Positions 1 through 5,171 of a stretch of DNA of 5,171 bases are shown here, piece after piece. Source of the DNA: an uncultured Rikenella sp. (lineage in GTDB: Bacteria > Bacteroidota > Bacteroidia > Bacteroidales > Rikenellaceae); assembly GCF_910579375.1 (NCBI RefSeq), contig NZ_CAJTUJ010000131.1, positions 1 through 5,171 of the forward strand. Direction: 5' to 3'. The notes under the pieces were generated by a model. The model had not been told where the DNA came from, made no database searches, and saw only the letters and a list, made by a program, of their open reading frames with translations. The position numbers were made by a program, and so were the translations under genes. Numbering within the stretch: the first letter of the stretch is position 1; each line of letters begins with the position of its first letter.

Positions 1-209
1 AGCCACGTCACGTAGAAACTCAAATGTAAGCCGTAGATACCGCTCGTCGCGGAAGACCAGCCGAACCCGTTGTTACCGACACCGCTCAGTCTGCCCGGAG
101 CATTGAAGTACCCCGCGTCACGGTAGCCCGGGGCGGGGACGGTCGGCCCTCGAAAACAGGATAGGACGTTTTCGCTGCCATACACCACGAGAAAGAAGAC
201 CTTAATCAT
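1..209 (-). CDS. Partial FISUMP/DUF1566-type lectin-fold protein, C-terminal variable-region-like fragment (runs off the left edge)
   Basis: The minus strand is open without a stop from an ATG at 209-207 to the window edge, giving 69 codons. Residues 25-68 contain PAPGYRD, then GRLSGVGNNGFGWSSATSG, then LHLSFYVTW. This spacing (PAxGYR, G-x-L-x-x-VG-x-x-G, WSS, SG, L-x-F) is the signature of the FISUMP/DUF1566 C-type-lectin-like fold near the C-terminus of many Bacteroidales surface, phage-tail and DGR target proteins. Recognition is from memory of the family, not from a search. The first 22 residues are short and hydrophobic (KVFFLVV) and I do not recognise them. A complete member would have a much longer N-terminal part, which is absent because the neighbouring gene ends here. 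The ATG overlaps the upstream TAA in ATGATTAA, so translational coupling is possible. Alternatively this is a remnant or a stand-alone variable cassette. Homology of the C-terminal part is fairly likely; expression is uncertain. Confidence 0.5.
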   Translation of the reverse strand, partial: MIKVFFLVVYGSENVLSCFRGPTVPAPGYRDAGYFNAPGRLSGVGNNGFGWSSATSGIYGLHLSFYVTW

Positions 210-3200
210 CGGCCTCCGCAGCCTCCCGAGCCAGGCGGACGATGCCCCGGTTGTTGCGCCCGTCCACGAAGACGAACAGATCCTCCGGGACGCTCACCCG
301 CCGGAAATGCGCCGTTTCCGCCGTGCACGGCAGCACCTCTAAGGCCCCGGCGTCGAACACCCCGTCTCCGATCGCCGGGTTGAGCGTCAGATAACCCACC
401 CCGAACGACGTCAGATTCTGGAAAAAGTGCGTCCCCTGCGACGGATCGACCCGGAAATCCTCCAGACCGCACTCTGCGATGACCCGCGCCTCCGAAATCT
501 GCGGCCACTTCACCGGAATCCCCAGCCAAGGGTCGCTCGACCCCCAGCGCCCCGGCCCCACCAGCACATAGTTCAGCCCCTCCCGCTTCATCACCGTGTT
601 CAGCGCGTCGATCTCCTCCGCCATTTGCGGCGTCTCCGAACGCTCGAATCGCCCCGGCTTGACATAGATGATGTCCCGCAATCCCTCGATCTTTCCCAGC
701 CCCAAAGCCGACTCCGCATAGAGAATCGCCCCCTCCGGCTGTCCCTCCGGTGACGACCACTCCAGCCGGTCGCGCTGCGTCGCCTCCGCAATCGGGCGGA
801 TTTGCAGGAAGTTGAATATCTTCTCGTTCCCGTACGGAACGTCCATGTTGACCGCAAACTCGATCTCCACCGGCGACTTCATCTCCTCCGCCCCGATCCG
901 CAGCAGCTCCCGCAGAATCTCGGCCAGCGGGAACGTGTCGTACTTCAGGATATGCGCGAACGTGATCAGCTTGCGCCCCGGCTCGTTCGGCGAGTCGCTC
1001 ACCGACTGGTTCAGCGCGTCCCACGTCGAGGCCACGTACTTCATATTGCGGAAATGGGCCGCCTTCGGAATCTCGAACCGCACCAGATTCACCGCGTCGT
1101 CCGTCGACGTCCGCAGCCGCGACGGATCGAGCGACAGGGCGTACATCACCCGTTGCGTGTCGCGCAACATCAGCTCCGGCGTCGAGAGTTGCAGCACGCG
1201 TTTCGGGTAGGCCGGCGAAAAACGCAGCGTAATCCCCCCTTCGACCACTAATTTGCCCAGCCCCAGCGCGATGTTGGCGATCCCGTCCTCCGGCCGTTCG
1301 TCGCCGATCGGGTAGAAGTTGAGCGAGCGCGCCACCCCCGACAAGGTCGGAAAGTAGTACCCCTCGTCCTCCGTCCCACAAATCTCCTGAATCACCACCC
1401 CCATCTTCTCGTCGGCCAGACTGTTCGAACTCGCCTCGATGTAGGCCCGGCTCGCCCGGTAGTAGACCGAGGCGTAGACCCCCTTGATCGCCTTGCCCAA
1501 CATGCGGATCATCTGATCCTCGTTGGCCACGCGCGGCACCATGTAGGTGGAGTATATCCCCGCGAAGGGCTGGAAGTGCGAGTCCTCCAGTTTAGAGCTC
1601 GACCGCACGGCCAGCGGCCGCTTCACATTCCGCAGAAATACCCGAAGGTCTTCGACCACCTTGTCCGGCAGCCGGGAGCCGGAAAACTCGGAGAGGATCT
1701 CCGCGTCGTCCAGATCCGCTCCCTGCAAGGACTGCAACCCGTTTTCGCGGATAAAGCGGTCGAAATGGTCGGTAGCCAGCACCAGCGTCCGCGGAATGGT
1801 CACCCGCACCCCCTCCCATTTGTCGTAGAGTTTGTAGGTTTCGAGCATATTGCCGATAAAGGCCAGCCCGCGGGCCTTGCCGCCCAGCGAGCCGTTGCCG
1901 CTGCGGGCGAAGCTGATGAACTGGTTGTAGGTGGCCGGGTCGAACTCGGCCACGACGCCCTGGCCCATCTGCCGACGGTAGCCTTTGATGGCCCGGAGGG
2001 TGAACTCGCGCATCTCGTCCGGCGTCTCGAACATGCTGTTGGTCATCGCCCGCAGCATGTGGGCCAGCGAGAAGATACCCCGGGCGTAGAGCCATTTCGA
2101 GAGCATGTTCTGGGCCGTGTAGTAGGTCATCACGTCGGTCGGAATCCGTTCCAGTGCGTTCTGCATTTCGCCCAAGTCGCGCGCCCGGGCGATCTCGTCG
2201 CCGGTCAGGGGATCGTAGAAGACGAAGTCGCCGAAGGCCATCCGCCGGTCGATGAAGTCGGCCAGTTCGCCCAACAGGTCGGGCGAGCGTTTGTAGATGA
2301 AGTCGGCCCCCAGCTCGGCGGCGTCGCGACGGTGTTCGAGGCTGGTGGATTGCAGCACCACGGGCATGGTGGGACGGTCGGCGAGCACCAGCCGGCAGAG
2401 TTTGACGCCGGCGTGCGGGTCGGGTTCGGGCCGGTCGTCGCTGCGCCGGAACGAGACGTCGGAGATGATCCCCAGCAGGTGGTCTTTGTAGCGTTCGTAG
2501 TGCTCGACGGCTTCGTCGTAGGAGCGGGCGAAGAGAATCTTGGGGCGGGCGCGTTTGCGCAGGATGCGTTGCTGTTCGTTGAGGGCTTCGCGGACGAATT
2601 CGTTGGTTTGGCGGATGACGGTGCGGTAGAGGTCGGGCAGGTAGGCGGAGTAGAACCGGACGTTGTCTTCAACGAGCAGAATGGCCTGCACGCCGATTCC
2701 GAGGATGTCTTCGCGGGCGTTCATCCGGTCTTCGAGCATCTTGATGATGGCGAGGATCAGGTCGGCGTTGCCCTGCCAGCTGAACATGTAGTCGATGGCG
2801 GTGGTGTCGGCTTCCATCACGCGCCGGGCGACTTCGCGCGAGAAGGAGCTCATCAGGATGAAGGGGATTCCGGGCCGCAGCTCCCGCACTTTCCGCGAGA
2901 GGGTGAAAACGTCCATCTCGCCGATGTTGAACATGGTGATAATGAGGTCGAAGGTCTCGCCGTTCCGCAGCTTTTCGAGGGCTTCGAGTCCGGAGCTGAC
3001 GCGGATGAAGGCGGGTGGGTTGCTCAGGTTCAGGTCGCTGTATTCCCGAACGATCTGGGCGTCGATATGGCCGTCTTCTTCGAGGGTGAACTGGTCGTAG
3101 GAGCTGCACACCAGAAGAATCCGGGTAATCCGCTGGCGCATAAGGTTATGAAAGTCAATGTCTACGAAAAATTTCTCGCTGTACTTCCCCATTTTATCCC

Positions 3201-3219
3201 TATTTTTGTCTGTAATCAT
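202..3219 (-). CDS. Dual receiver-domain protein with PPDK/PEP-synthase-type ATP-grasp domain, lacking the phosphohistidine and PEP-binding domains
   Basis: This 1005-residue, probably cytosolic protein has no signal peptide or membrane segment. Residues 30-165 form a receiver-like domain with Met96 where the phospho-acceptor Asp is expected. Residues 178-325 form a second receiver with the acidic pair E184/D185, acceptor D254, S291/T292 and K310. A helical linker (330-440) leads to the PPDK_N ATP-grasp (about 443-810): GSLGGKARG (443-451), AVRSSSKLED (537-546), AGIYSTY (553-559), ALGLGKLVVEG (651-661), EIEFAV (785-790) and the closing FLQIRP (804-809). The C-terminal part has GPGRWGSSDPWLG (888-900) and SQGTHFFQNL (927-936). 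No TSH-type phosphohistidine motif or C-terminal TIM barrel is present, so PEP or pyruvate synthesis is unlikely despite the usual database name. A regulatory nucleotide-binding or phosphotransfer role is inferred. The start at 3219 has AGGAG 12 nt upstream; ATG at 3192 (residue 10, MGKY) has AGGGA 4 nt upstream and is a good alternative. Confidence 0.93.
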   Translation of the reverse strand: MITDKNRDKMGKYSEKFFVDIDFHNLMRQRITRILLVCSSYDQFTLEEDGHIDAQIVREYSDLNLSNPPAFIRVSSGLEALEKLRNGETFDLIITMFNIGEMDVFTLSRKVRELRPGIPFILMSSFSREVARRVMEADTTAIDYMFSWQGNADLILAIIKMLEDRMNAREDILGIGVQAILLVEDNVRFYSAYLPDLYRTVIRQTNEFVREALNEQQRILRKRARPKILFARSYDEAVEHYERYKDHLLGIISDVSFRRSDDRPEPDPHAGVKLCRLVLADRPTMPVVLQSTSLEHRRDAAELGADFIYKRSPDLLGELADFIDRRMAFGDFVFYDPLTGDEIARARDLGEMQNALERIPTDVMTYYTAQNMLSKWLYARGIFSLAHMLRAMTNSMFETPDEMREFTLRAIKGYRRQMGQGVVAEFDPATYNQFISFARSGNGSLGGKARGLAFIGNMLETYKLYDKWEGVRVTIPRTLVLATDHFDRFIRENGLQSLQGADLDDAEILSEFSGSRLPDKVVEDLRVFLRNVKRPLAVRSSSKLEDSHFQPFAGIYSTYMVPRVANEDQMIRMLGKAIKGVYASVYYRASRAYIEASSNSLADEKMGVVIQEICGTEDEGYYFPTLSGVARSLNFYPIGDERPEDGIANIALGLGKLVVEGGITLRFSPAYPKRVLQLSTPELMLRDTQRVMYALSLDPSRLRTSTDDAVNLVRFEIPKAAHFRNMKYVASTWDALNQSVSDSPNEPGRKLITFAHILKYDTFPLAEILRELLRIGAEEMKSPVEIEFAVNMDVPYGNEKIFNFLQIRPIAEATQRDRLEWSSPEGQPEGAILYAESALGLGKIEGLRDIIYVKPGRFERSETPQMAEEIDALNTVMKREGLNYVLVGPGRWGSSDPWLGIPVKWPQISEARVIAECGLEDFRVDPSQGTHFFQNLTSFGVGYLTLNPAIGDGVFDAGALEVLPCTAETAHFRRVSVPEDLFVFVDGRNNRGIVRLAREAAEADD

Positions 3220-3247
3220 TCATTTTTTCTGCTCCTATCCGGCTGAA

Positions 3248-3307
3248 ACTGCCGCTTTTTGGAAAAAGCGGCACCAAAAACTTTTATGCCAGCTACGCTA
3301 CGCCTCA
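3248..3307 (-). repeat. Dispersed hairpin repeat, inverted diverged copy
   Basis: Read on the minus strand, this stretch starts with TGAGG, continues to AAAAGTTTTTGG, and then has a perfect inverted repeat: GCCGCTTTTT pairs with AAAAAGCGGC (plus-strand 3251-3260 and 3263-3272, 2-nt spacer), followed by AGT. The order and spacing of these blocks match the two plus-strand copies at 3422-3504 and 4890-4972, but the stem sequence is almost wholly different while pairing is perfect. It ends about 28 nt upstream of the large minus-strand gene, so it may lie in that gene's 5' leader or promoter. No U-tract follows the stem, and a terminator at this position would make little sense. Confidence 0.55.
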
Positions 3308-3338
3308 GGCTCCGCAGTCCTCAGTCTTCGCGATTGTG

Positions 3339-3405
3339 TTTGGGGCGGGGTTGTAGCGCGCCAAAGGTTTAGCTCGCATTAGCGCGCTACAACTCCCGGC
3401 CCAAA
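3339..3405. repeat. Long imperfect inverted repeat with an 11-bp perfect core
   Basis: The core arms TTGTAGCGCGC (3351-3361) and GCGCGCTACAA (3382-3392) are perfect reverse complements around a 20-nt loop. Pairing continues outward: 3346-3350 with 3394-3398 (one G-T pair, with C3393 bulged), a G-G mismatch, then TTTGGG (3339-3344) with CCCAAA (3400-3405). The whole is a 67-nt hairpin with about 22 base pairs. It lacks a U-tract and lies between two divergent starts, so a terminator role is unlikely. A small palindromic repeat or a 5'-leader structure is possible. Confidence 0.65.
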
Positions 3406-3427
3406 GAAGAGTCTGAGATTTGGGCCG
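3397..3427. repeat. Hairpin sharing an arm with the 3339-3405 hairpin
   Basis: CGGCCCAAA (3397-3405) and TTTGGGCCG (3419-3427) are perfect 9-bp reverse complements around a 13-nt loop. The left arm overlaps the outer right arm of the 3339-3405 hairpin, so in one strand of RNA or single-stranded DNA the two pairings compete. The copy near 4890 keeps a shorter form of this stem (GGCCC 4867-4871 with GGGCC 4890-4894), so the hairpin may be the outer boundary of the dispersed repeat. Confidence 0.5.
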
Positions 3428-3504
3428 CCGGCAGCTGGAGGATGCGTCAGCATCCGTCTAAAGTTTTTCTGGTTCTCTTTGTTCACAAAGAGAACAGTAC
3501 CCTC
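3422..3504 (+). repeat. Dispersed hairpin repeat, direct copy 1
   Basis: These 83 nt align without gaps to 4890-4972 with 10 mismatches by hand count, about 88% identity. Inside are a small hairpin (GGATGC 3440-3445 with GCATCC 3450-3455, loop GTCA) and a perfect 11-bp stem (GTTCTCTTTGT 3472-3482 with ACAAAGAGAAC 3485-3495, spacer TC). Four of the mismatches to the other copy fall in the large stem and form two compensatory pairs. It lies about 50 nt upstream of the GNAT-like gene and could be part of its leader or promoter region. Confidence 0.8.
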
Positions 3505-3552
3505 CCGATAAGGTGCAACAAAAGAAAGTTTAATAGTTAAAATTAGTTAAAT
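3505..3552 (+). promoter_or_regulatory. AT-rich leader of the GNAT-like gene with a short tandem repeat
   Basis: The last 48 nt before the start codon turn sharply AT-rich. TAGTTAAA occurs twice (3534-3541 and 3544-3551), 10 nt apart and directly before the ATG. There is no clear Shine-Dalgarno sequence, as is usual in Bacteroidetes, where AT-rich leaders favour initiation. A promoter or operator function of the repeated octamer is speculative. Confidence 0.35.
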
Positions 3553-4752
3553 ATGGGGAATTATGTATTGCGGGAGGTGAAAAGTGCGAGAGAATCGCGT
3601 GAATTCATTCGGATGGCCCGGGTTATCTATCGTGCCGATCCCATGTGGGTCGAGCCCCTGGAGCCCGATATCGCTGAAGTATTCGATCCGGCGAAGAATC
3701 CCTTGTTCGAGGGCGGAGAGGCCGTGCGTTGGACCTTGCACGATAGCAGTAAGGAGGGGCGGATCGTAGGGCGGATCGCTGCGTTTTACAACCGCGAGCA
3801 GAGCGCCGAAGAGGCCCAGCCGACCGGCGGATGCGGCTTTTTCGAGTGCATCGACGACCAGGAGGCCGCGAACGTGCTGTTCGATGCGGCTCGCGAATGG
3901 CTGGCCGAGCGCGGGATGGAGGCGATGGACGGTTCAATCAACTTCGGAGACCGGCTGAAGTGGTGGGGGGTGCTGGTCGAAGGCTTTACCCTGCCGCTGT
4001 ACGGGATGAACTACAACCCGCCTTACTATGCACGGTTGTTCGAGACCTATGGTTTCCGGAACTATTTCGACCAGCATACCTATCTGCGGGAGTTGACGGT
4101 GAATGTCATGCCCGAGGCGTTGTACCGGAAGGCCGAACGGTTGTTCGCCAATCCGGACTATCGGTTCGAAGCGGTCGATATGAGCGATAAAAAGAAGGTG
4201 GCGCGGGACTTCATGACGGTTTATAACAGCGGTTGGGCTCAGTTTTCGGGGGTGAAACCGATGGATTTCGAGCATGCGTTGGAGATGGTCAGGGCGATGG
4301 CGCCGATTGTGGATCCCGAGGTGCTCTATTTCGCTTTCTACAAGGAGCAGGCGATCGGCTTTTTCGTGATCGTGCCCGACCTGAATGTGCTGATTCAGGA
4401 TTTTCACGGGCGTTTCGGGTTGTGGAACAAACTCCGGTTGCTTTGGCGGCTTAAGGTACGACGCCGGAAGGGGCGGTTGTTCGGTGTGGTGTTCGGCGTG
4501 GCGGCTGAGTTTCAGGGGCGAGGGGTCGAGGCGGGGATGATCCGGCGGTTCGAACAGTATGTTGAGCGGAATCCGGAGCGGTACAGCTCGCTGGAGCTTG
4601 CCTGGATTGGCGATTTCAACCCGTTGATGATGCGTATGGTCGAGAGCTATGTACGGGCGGCGAGGTGTAAACGACATGTGACTTACCGTTACCTGTTCGA
4701 TCGGGACAAACCGTTCGAACGTGCTCCGAAACTGGGGCGGGCGAAGGGGTAG
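3553..4752 (+). CDS. GNAT-fold N-acetyltransferase-like protein, apparently with two GNAT-like halves
   Basis: This 399-residue soluble protein has no signal peptide or membrane segment. The N-terminal half has RIVGRIAAFYN (70-80), GFFECIDD (95-102) followed by a helix ending WLAERGMEAMDGSINF (116-131), then LLVEGF-type LVEGF (141-145) and YNPPYYARLFETYGF (154-168). These match a conserved bacterial family I recall as GNAT-related and about 370-400 residues long. The C-terminal half (about 200-385) has a typical GNAT order: LYFAFYKEQAIGFFVIVPD (258-276), VFGVAAEFQGRGVEAGMI (313-330) as acetyl-CoA loop motif A, and LELAWIGDFNPLMMRMVES (347-365) as the final strand-helix. Motif A reads Q321-G-R-G-V-E326, so the last Gly/Ala of Q/RxxGxG/A is Glu. 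The acyl acceptor is unknown; metabolite or cell-envelope acylation would be a guess. The ATG at 3553 begins the conserved N-terminus and follows an AT-rich leader. The gene diverges from the large receiver/ATP-grasp gene, and both strands downstream appear gene-free. Confidence 0.85.
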   Translation: MGNYVLREVKSARESREFIRMARVIYRADPMWVEPLEPDIAEVFDPAKNPLFEGGEAVRWTLHDSSKEGRIVGRIAAFYNREQSAEEAQPTGGCGFFECIDDQEAANVLFDAAREWLAERGMEAMDGSINFGDRLKWWGVLVEGFTLPLYGMNYNPPYYARLFETYGFRNYFDQHTYLRELTVNVMPEALYRKAERLFANPDYRFEAVDMSDKKKVARDFMTVYNSGWAQFSGVKPMDFEHALEMVRAMAPIVDPEVLYFAFYKEQAIGFFVIVPDLNVLIQDFHGRFGLWNKLRLLWRLKVRRRKGRLFGVVFGVAAEFQGRGVEAGMIRRFEQYVERNPERYSSLELAWIGDFNPLMMRMVESYVRAARCKRHVTYRYLFDRDKPFERAPKLGRAKG

Positions 4753-4889
4753 GGGGTGATTGGAAGGCAGTTGGATGGAGGCGGTTGGGGGGACGAATTA
4801 ACGCAGTATCGCTTCATCCTGCCGGTGAGTCCATTAGGTGTTTTGTTAGAGTTGTCTTTACCTTTTGGCCCGCGCGCGGACAGAGAGTT

Positions 4890-4972
4890 GGGCCTCCGGC
4901 AGCTTGAGGATGCGCCAGCATCCGTCTAAAGTTTCTTTGGTTCTTTCTGTTCACAGAAAGAACAGTCCCCTC
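4890..4972 (+). repeat. Dispersed hairpin repeat, direct copy 2
   Basis: This copy aligns gap-free to 3422-3504. It keeps the small hairpin (GGATGC 4908-4913 with GCATCC 4918-4923, loop GCCA) and the perfect 11-bp stem (GTTCTTTCTGT 4940-4950 with ACAGAAAGAAC 4953-4963, spacer TC). A weaker resemblance extends left to GGCCC at 4867. It lies 138 nt after the stop of the GNAT-like gene. It could be transcribed as a 3' structure, but no U-tract follows the stem on either strand. Confidence 0.8.
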
Positions 4973-4979
4973 AAACCCG

Positions 4980-5054
4980 TCGCGCGCCACGCCTTAGGAG
5001 GGAAATCGTCAAAATGTGCTGGCGCGTTTTGACAAGATTTCCCCAGGCGCGCGA
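4980..5054. repeat. Large compound hairpin downstream of repeat copy 2
   Basis: An outer 9-bp stem pairs TCGCGCGCC (4980-4988) with GGCGCGCGA (5046-5054). An inner 14-bp stem pairs GGAAATC (5001-5007) and GTCAAAA (5008-5014) with TTTTGAC (5027-5033) and GATTTCC (5036-5042), with an AA bulge at 5034-5035 and a 12-nt loop. The structure is almost symmetrical on both strands and has no following U-tract. It may be a second extragenic palindromic element, a non-canonical terminator or a structured RNA. Pairing is seen directly; function is unknown. Confidence 0.6.
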
Positions 5055-5171
5055 ACAAAGAACTGCGCGTGAAATCCCTCTTTAAGCGGGCGACAGAAGT
5101 GTGGCGGAGCGAAAGCGGAGCCGCAGTGAGGCCGACACGGGGCGGAGAATTGGGGCGAGCTTTGGGCCGTG

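Larger units (their letters stand above)
3220..3552. other. Divergent intergenic region rich in inverted repeats
   Basis: This 333-bp spacer lies between the starts of the two divergent genes and should hold both promoters. I see no convincing coding frame in it. From left to right it contains an inverted copy of a hairpin repeat (3248-3307), a long imperfect hairpin (3339-3405), a second hairpin sharing one arm with it (3397-3427), a direct copy of the repeat (3422-3504) and an AT-rich leader (3505-3552). No good match to the Bacteroidetes -33 TTTG / -7 TAnnTTTG promoter was found by eye, so the promoters are not placed. Confidence 0.7.
4753..5171. other. Gene-free region with repeats at the right end
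   Basis: No convincing gene is visible in these 419 nt. Bases 4753-4866 directly follow the GNAT-like gene and show no strong hairpin with a U-tract, so its terminator is not placed. Bases 4867-4972 hold a copy of the dispersed repeat and 4980-5054 a compound hairpin. From about 5090 to the edge the DNA is G-rich and contains GCGGAGC-GAAA-GCGGAGC at 5104-5120. Frames open to the right edge here are short and low in complexity, so I did not call a gene. Confidence 0.6.

Noticed and set aside
151..174. Hairpin CGAAAAC / GTTTTCG just after the stop of the large gene as a terminator
   Set aside because: Only 7 bp with a 10-nt loop and no U-tract on the minus strand; it also lies within the open lectin-like frame.
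206..1381. A 391-residue minus-strand open frame inside the large gene
   Set aside because: It is a shifted frame of the real coding sequence, with Gly/Arg/Ala-rich low-complexity protein and no motif. The real frame has the ATP-grasp motifs over the same bases.
1576..3246. A 556-residue open frame on the plus strand opposite the large gene
   Set aside because: It is antisense to a protein with clear receiver and ATP-grasp motifs. It is rich in H, G, V, E and D with no recognisable domain, as expected from the GC-biased third positions of the real gene.
3460..3510. The 11-bp stem of repeat copy 1 as a Rho-independent terminator
   Set aside because: No U-tract on either strand, and it lies between two divergent gene starts where no transcript should end.
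3220..3552. Bacteroidetes-type promoter (-33 TTTG, -7 TAnnTTTG) for either gene
   Set aside because: Partial matches only, such as TAAGGTGC near 3508; none had both elements with proper spacing.
3248..4972. CRISPR array or insertion-sequence ends
   Set aside because: The repeats are not regularly spaced with unique spacers, and there is no transposase frame between or next to the copies.
5014..5085. A 23-residue plus-strand frame starting MCWRVLTRFP
   Set aside because: Its start and first codons lie in the arms of the compound hairpin, it lacks a ribosome binding site, and it resembles nothing I know.
5086..5171. Frames open to the right edge on both strands
   Set aside because: Short, Arg/Gly/Ala-rich or Leu/Arg/Ser-rich, and in DNA with GCGGAGC repeats; openness is explained by GC-rich sequence. 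Sequence beyond the edge would be needed to judge.

Overview
The window looks like chromosomal DNA from a GC-rich member of the Bacteroidales, most likely an Alistipes-like gut bacterium (Rikenellaceae). This is inference. It rests on the architecture of the large protein, on a lectin-like fragment of the FISUMP/DUF1566 type that is common in gut Bacteroidales, on an AT-rich leader without a clear Shine-Dalgarno sequence before one gene, and on the GC-rich codon use. No rRNA, tRNA, CRISPR array or transposase gene is visible.

Layout from left to right. (1) Bases 1-209, minus strand: a reading frame that runs off the left edge and starts inside the stop region of the next gene. Its protein carries the C-terminal signature of FISUMP/DUF1566-type C-type-lectin-fold domains, which include target proteins of diversity-generating retroelements (DGRs). 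It has almost none of the N-terminal part such proteins normally have. (2) Bases 202-3219, minus strand: a 1005-residue protein with two receiver-like domains followed by a PPDK/PEP-synthase-type ATP-grasp domain. The phosphohistidine and PEP-binding domains of true PEP synthases are missing. (3) Bases 3220-3552: a 333-bp spacer between divergent genes, packed with inverted repeats and two copies of a dispersed hairpin repeat. (4) Bases 3553-4752, plus strand: a 399-residue GNAT-fold acetyltransferase-like protein. (5) Bases 4753-5171: gene-free DNA with a third copy of the repeat and a large compound hairpin.

How the parts may work together. The large protein looks like a signal-responsive nucleotide-binding or phosphotransfer protein, with a degenerate first receiver and an apparently intact second one. 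The ATGATTAA overlap suggests that the lectin-like frame could be translationally coupled to it, although that frame may equally be a remnant. The GNAT-like gene is divergent and has no obvious functional link to the large gene. The three repeat copies keep a perfect hairpin while its sequence changes on both sides, which points to selection or a replication mechanism acting on structure.
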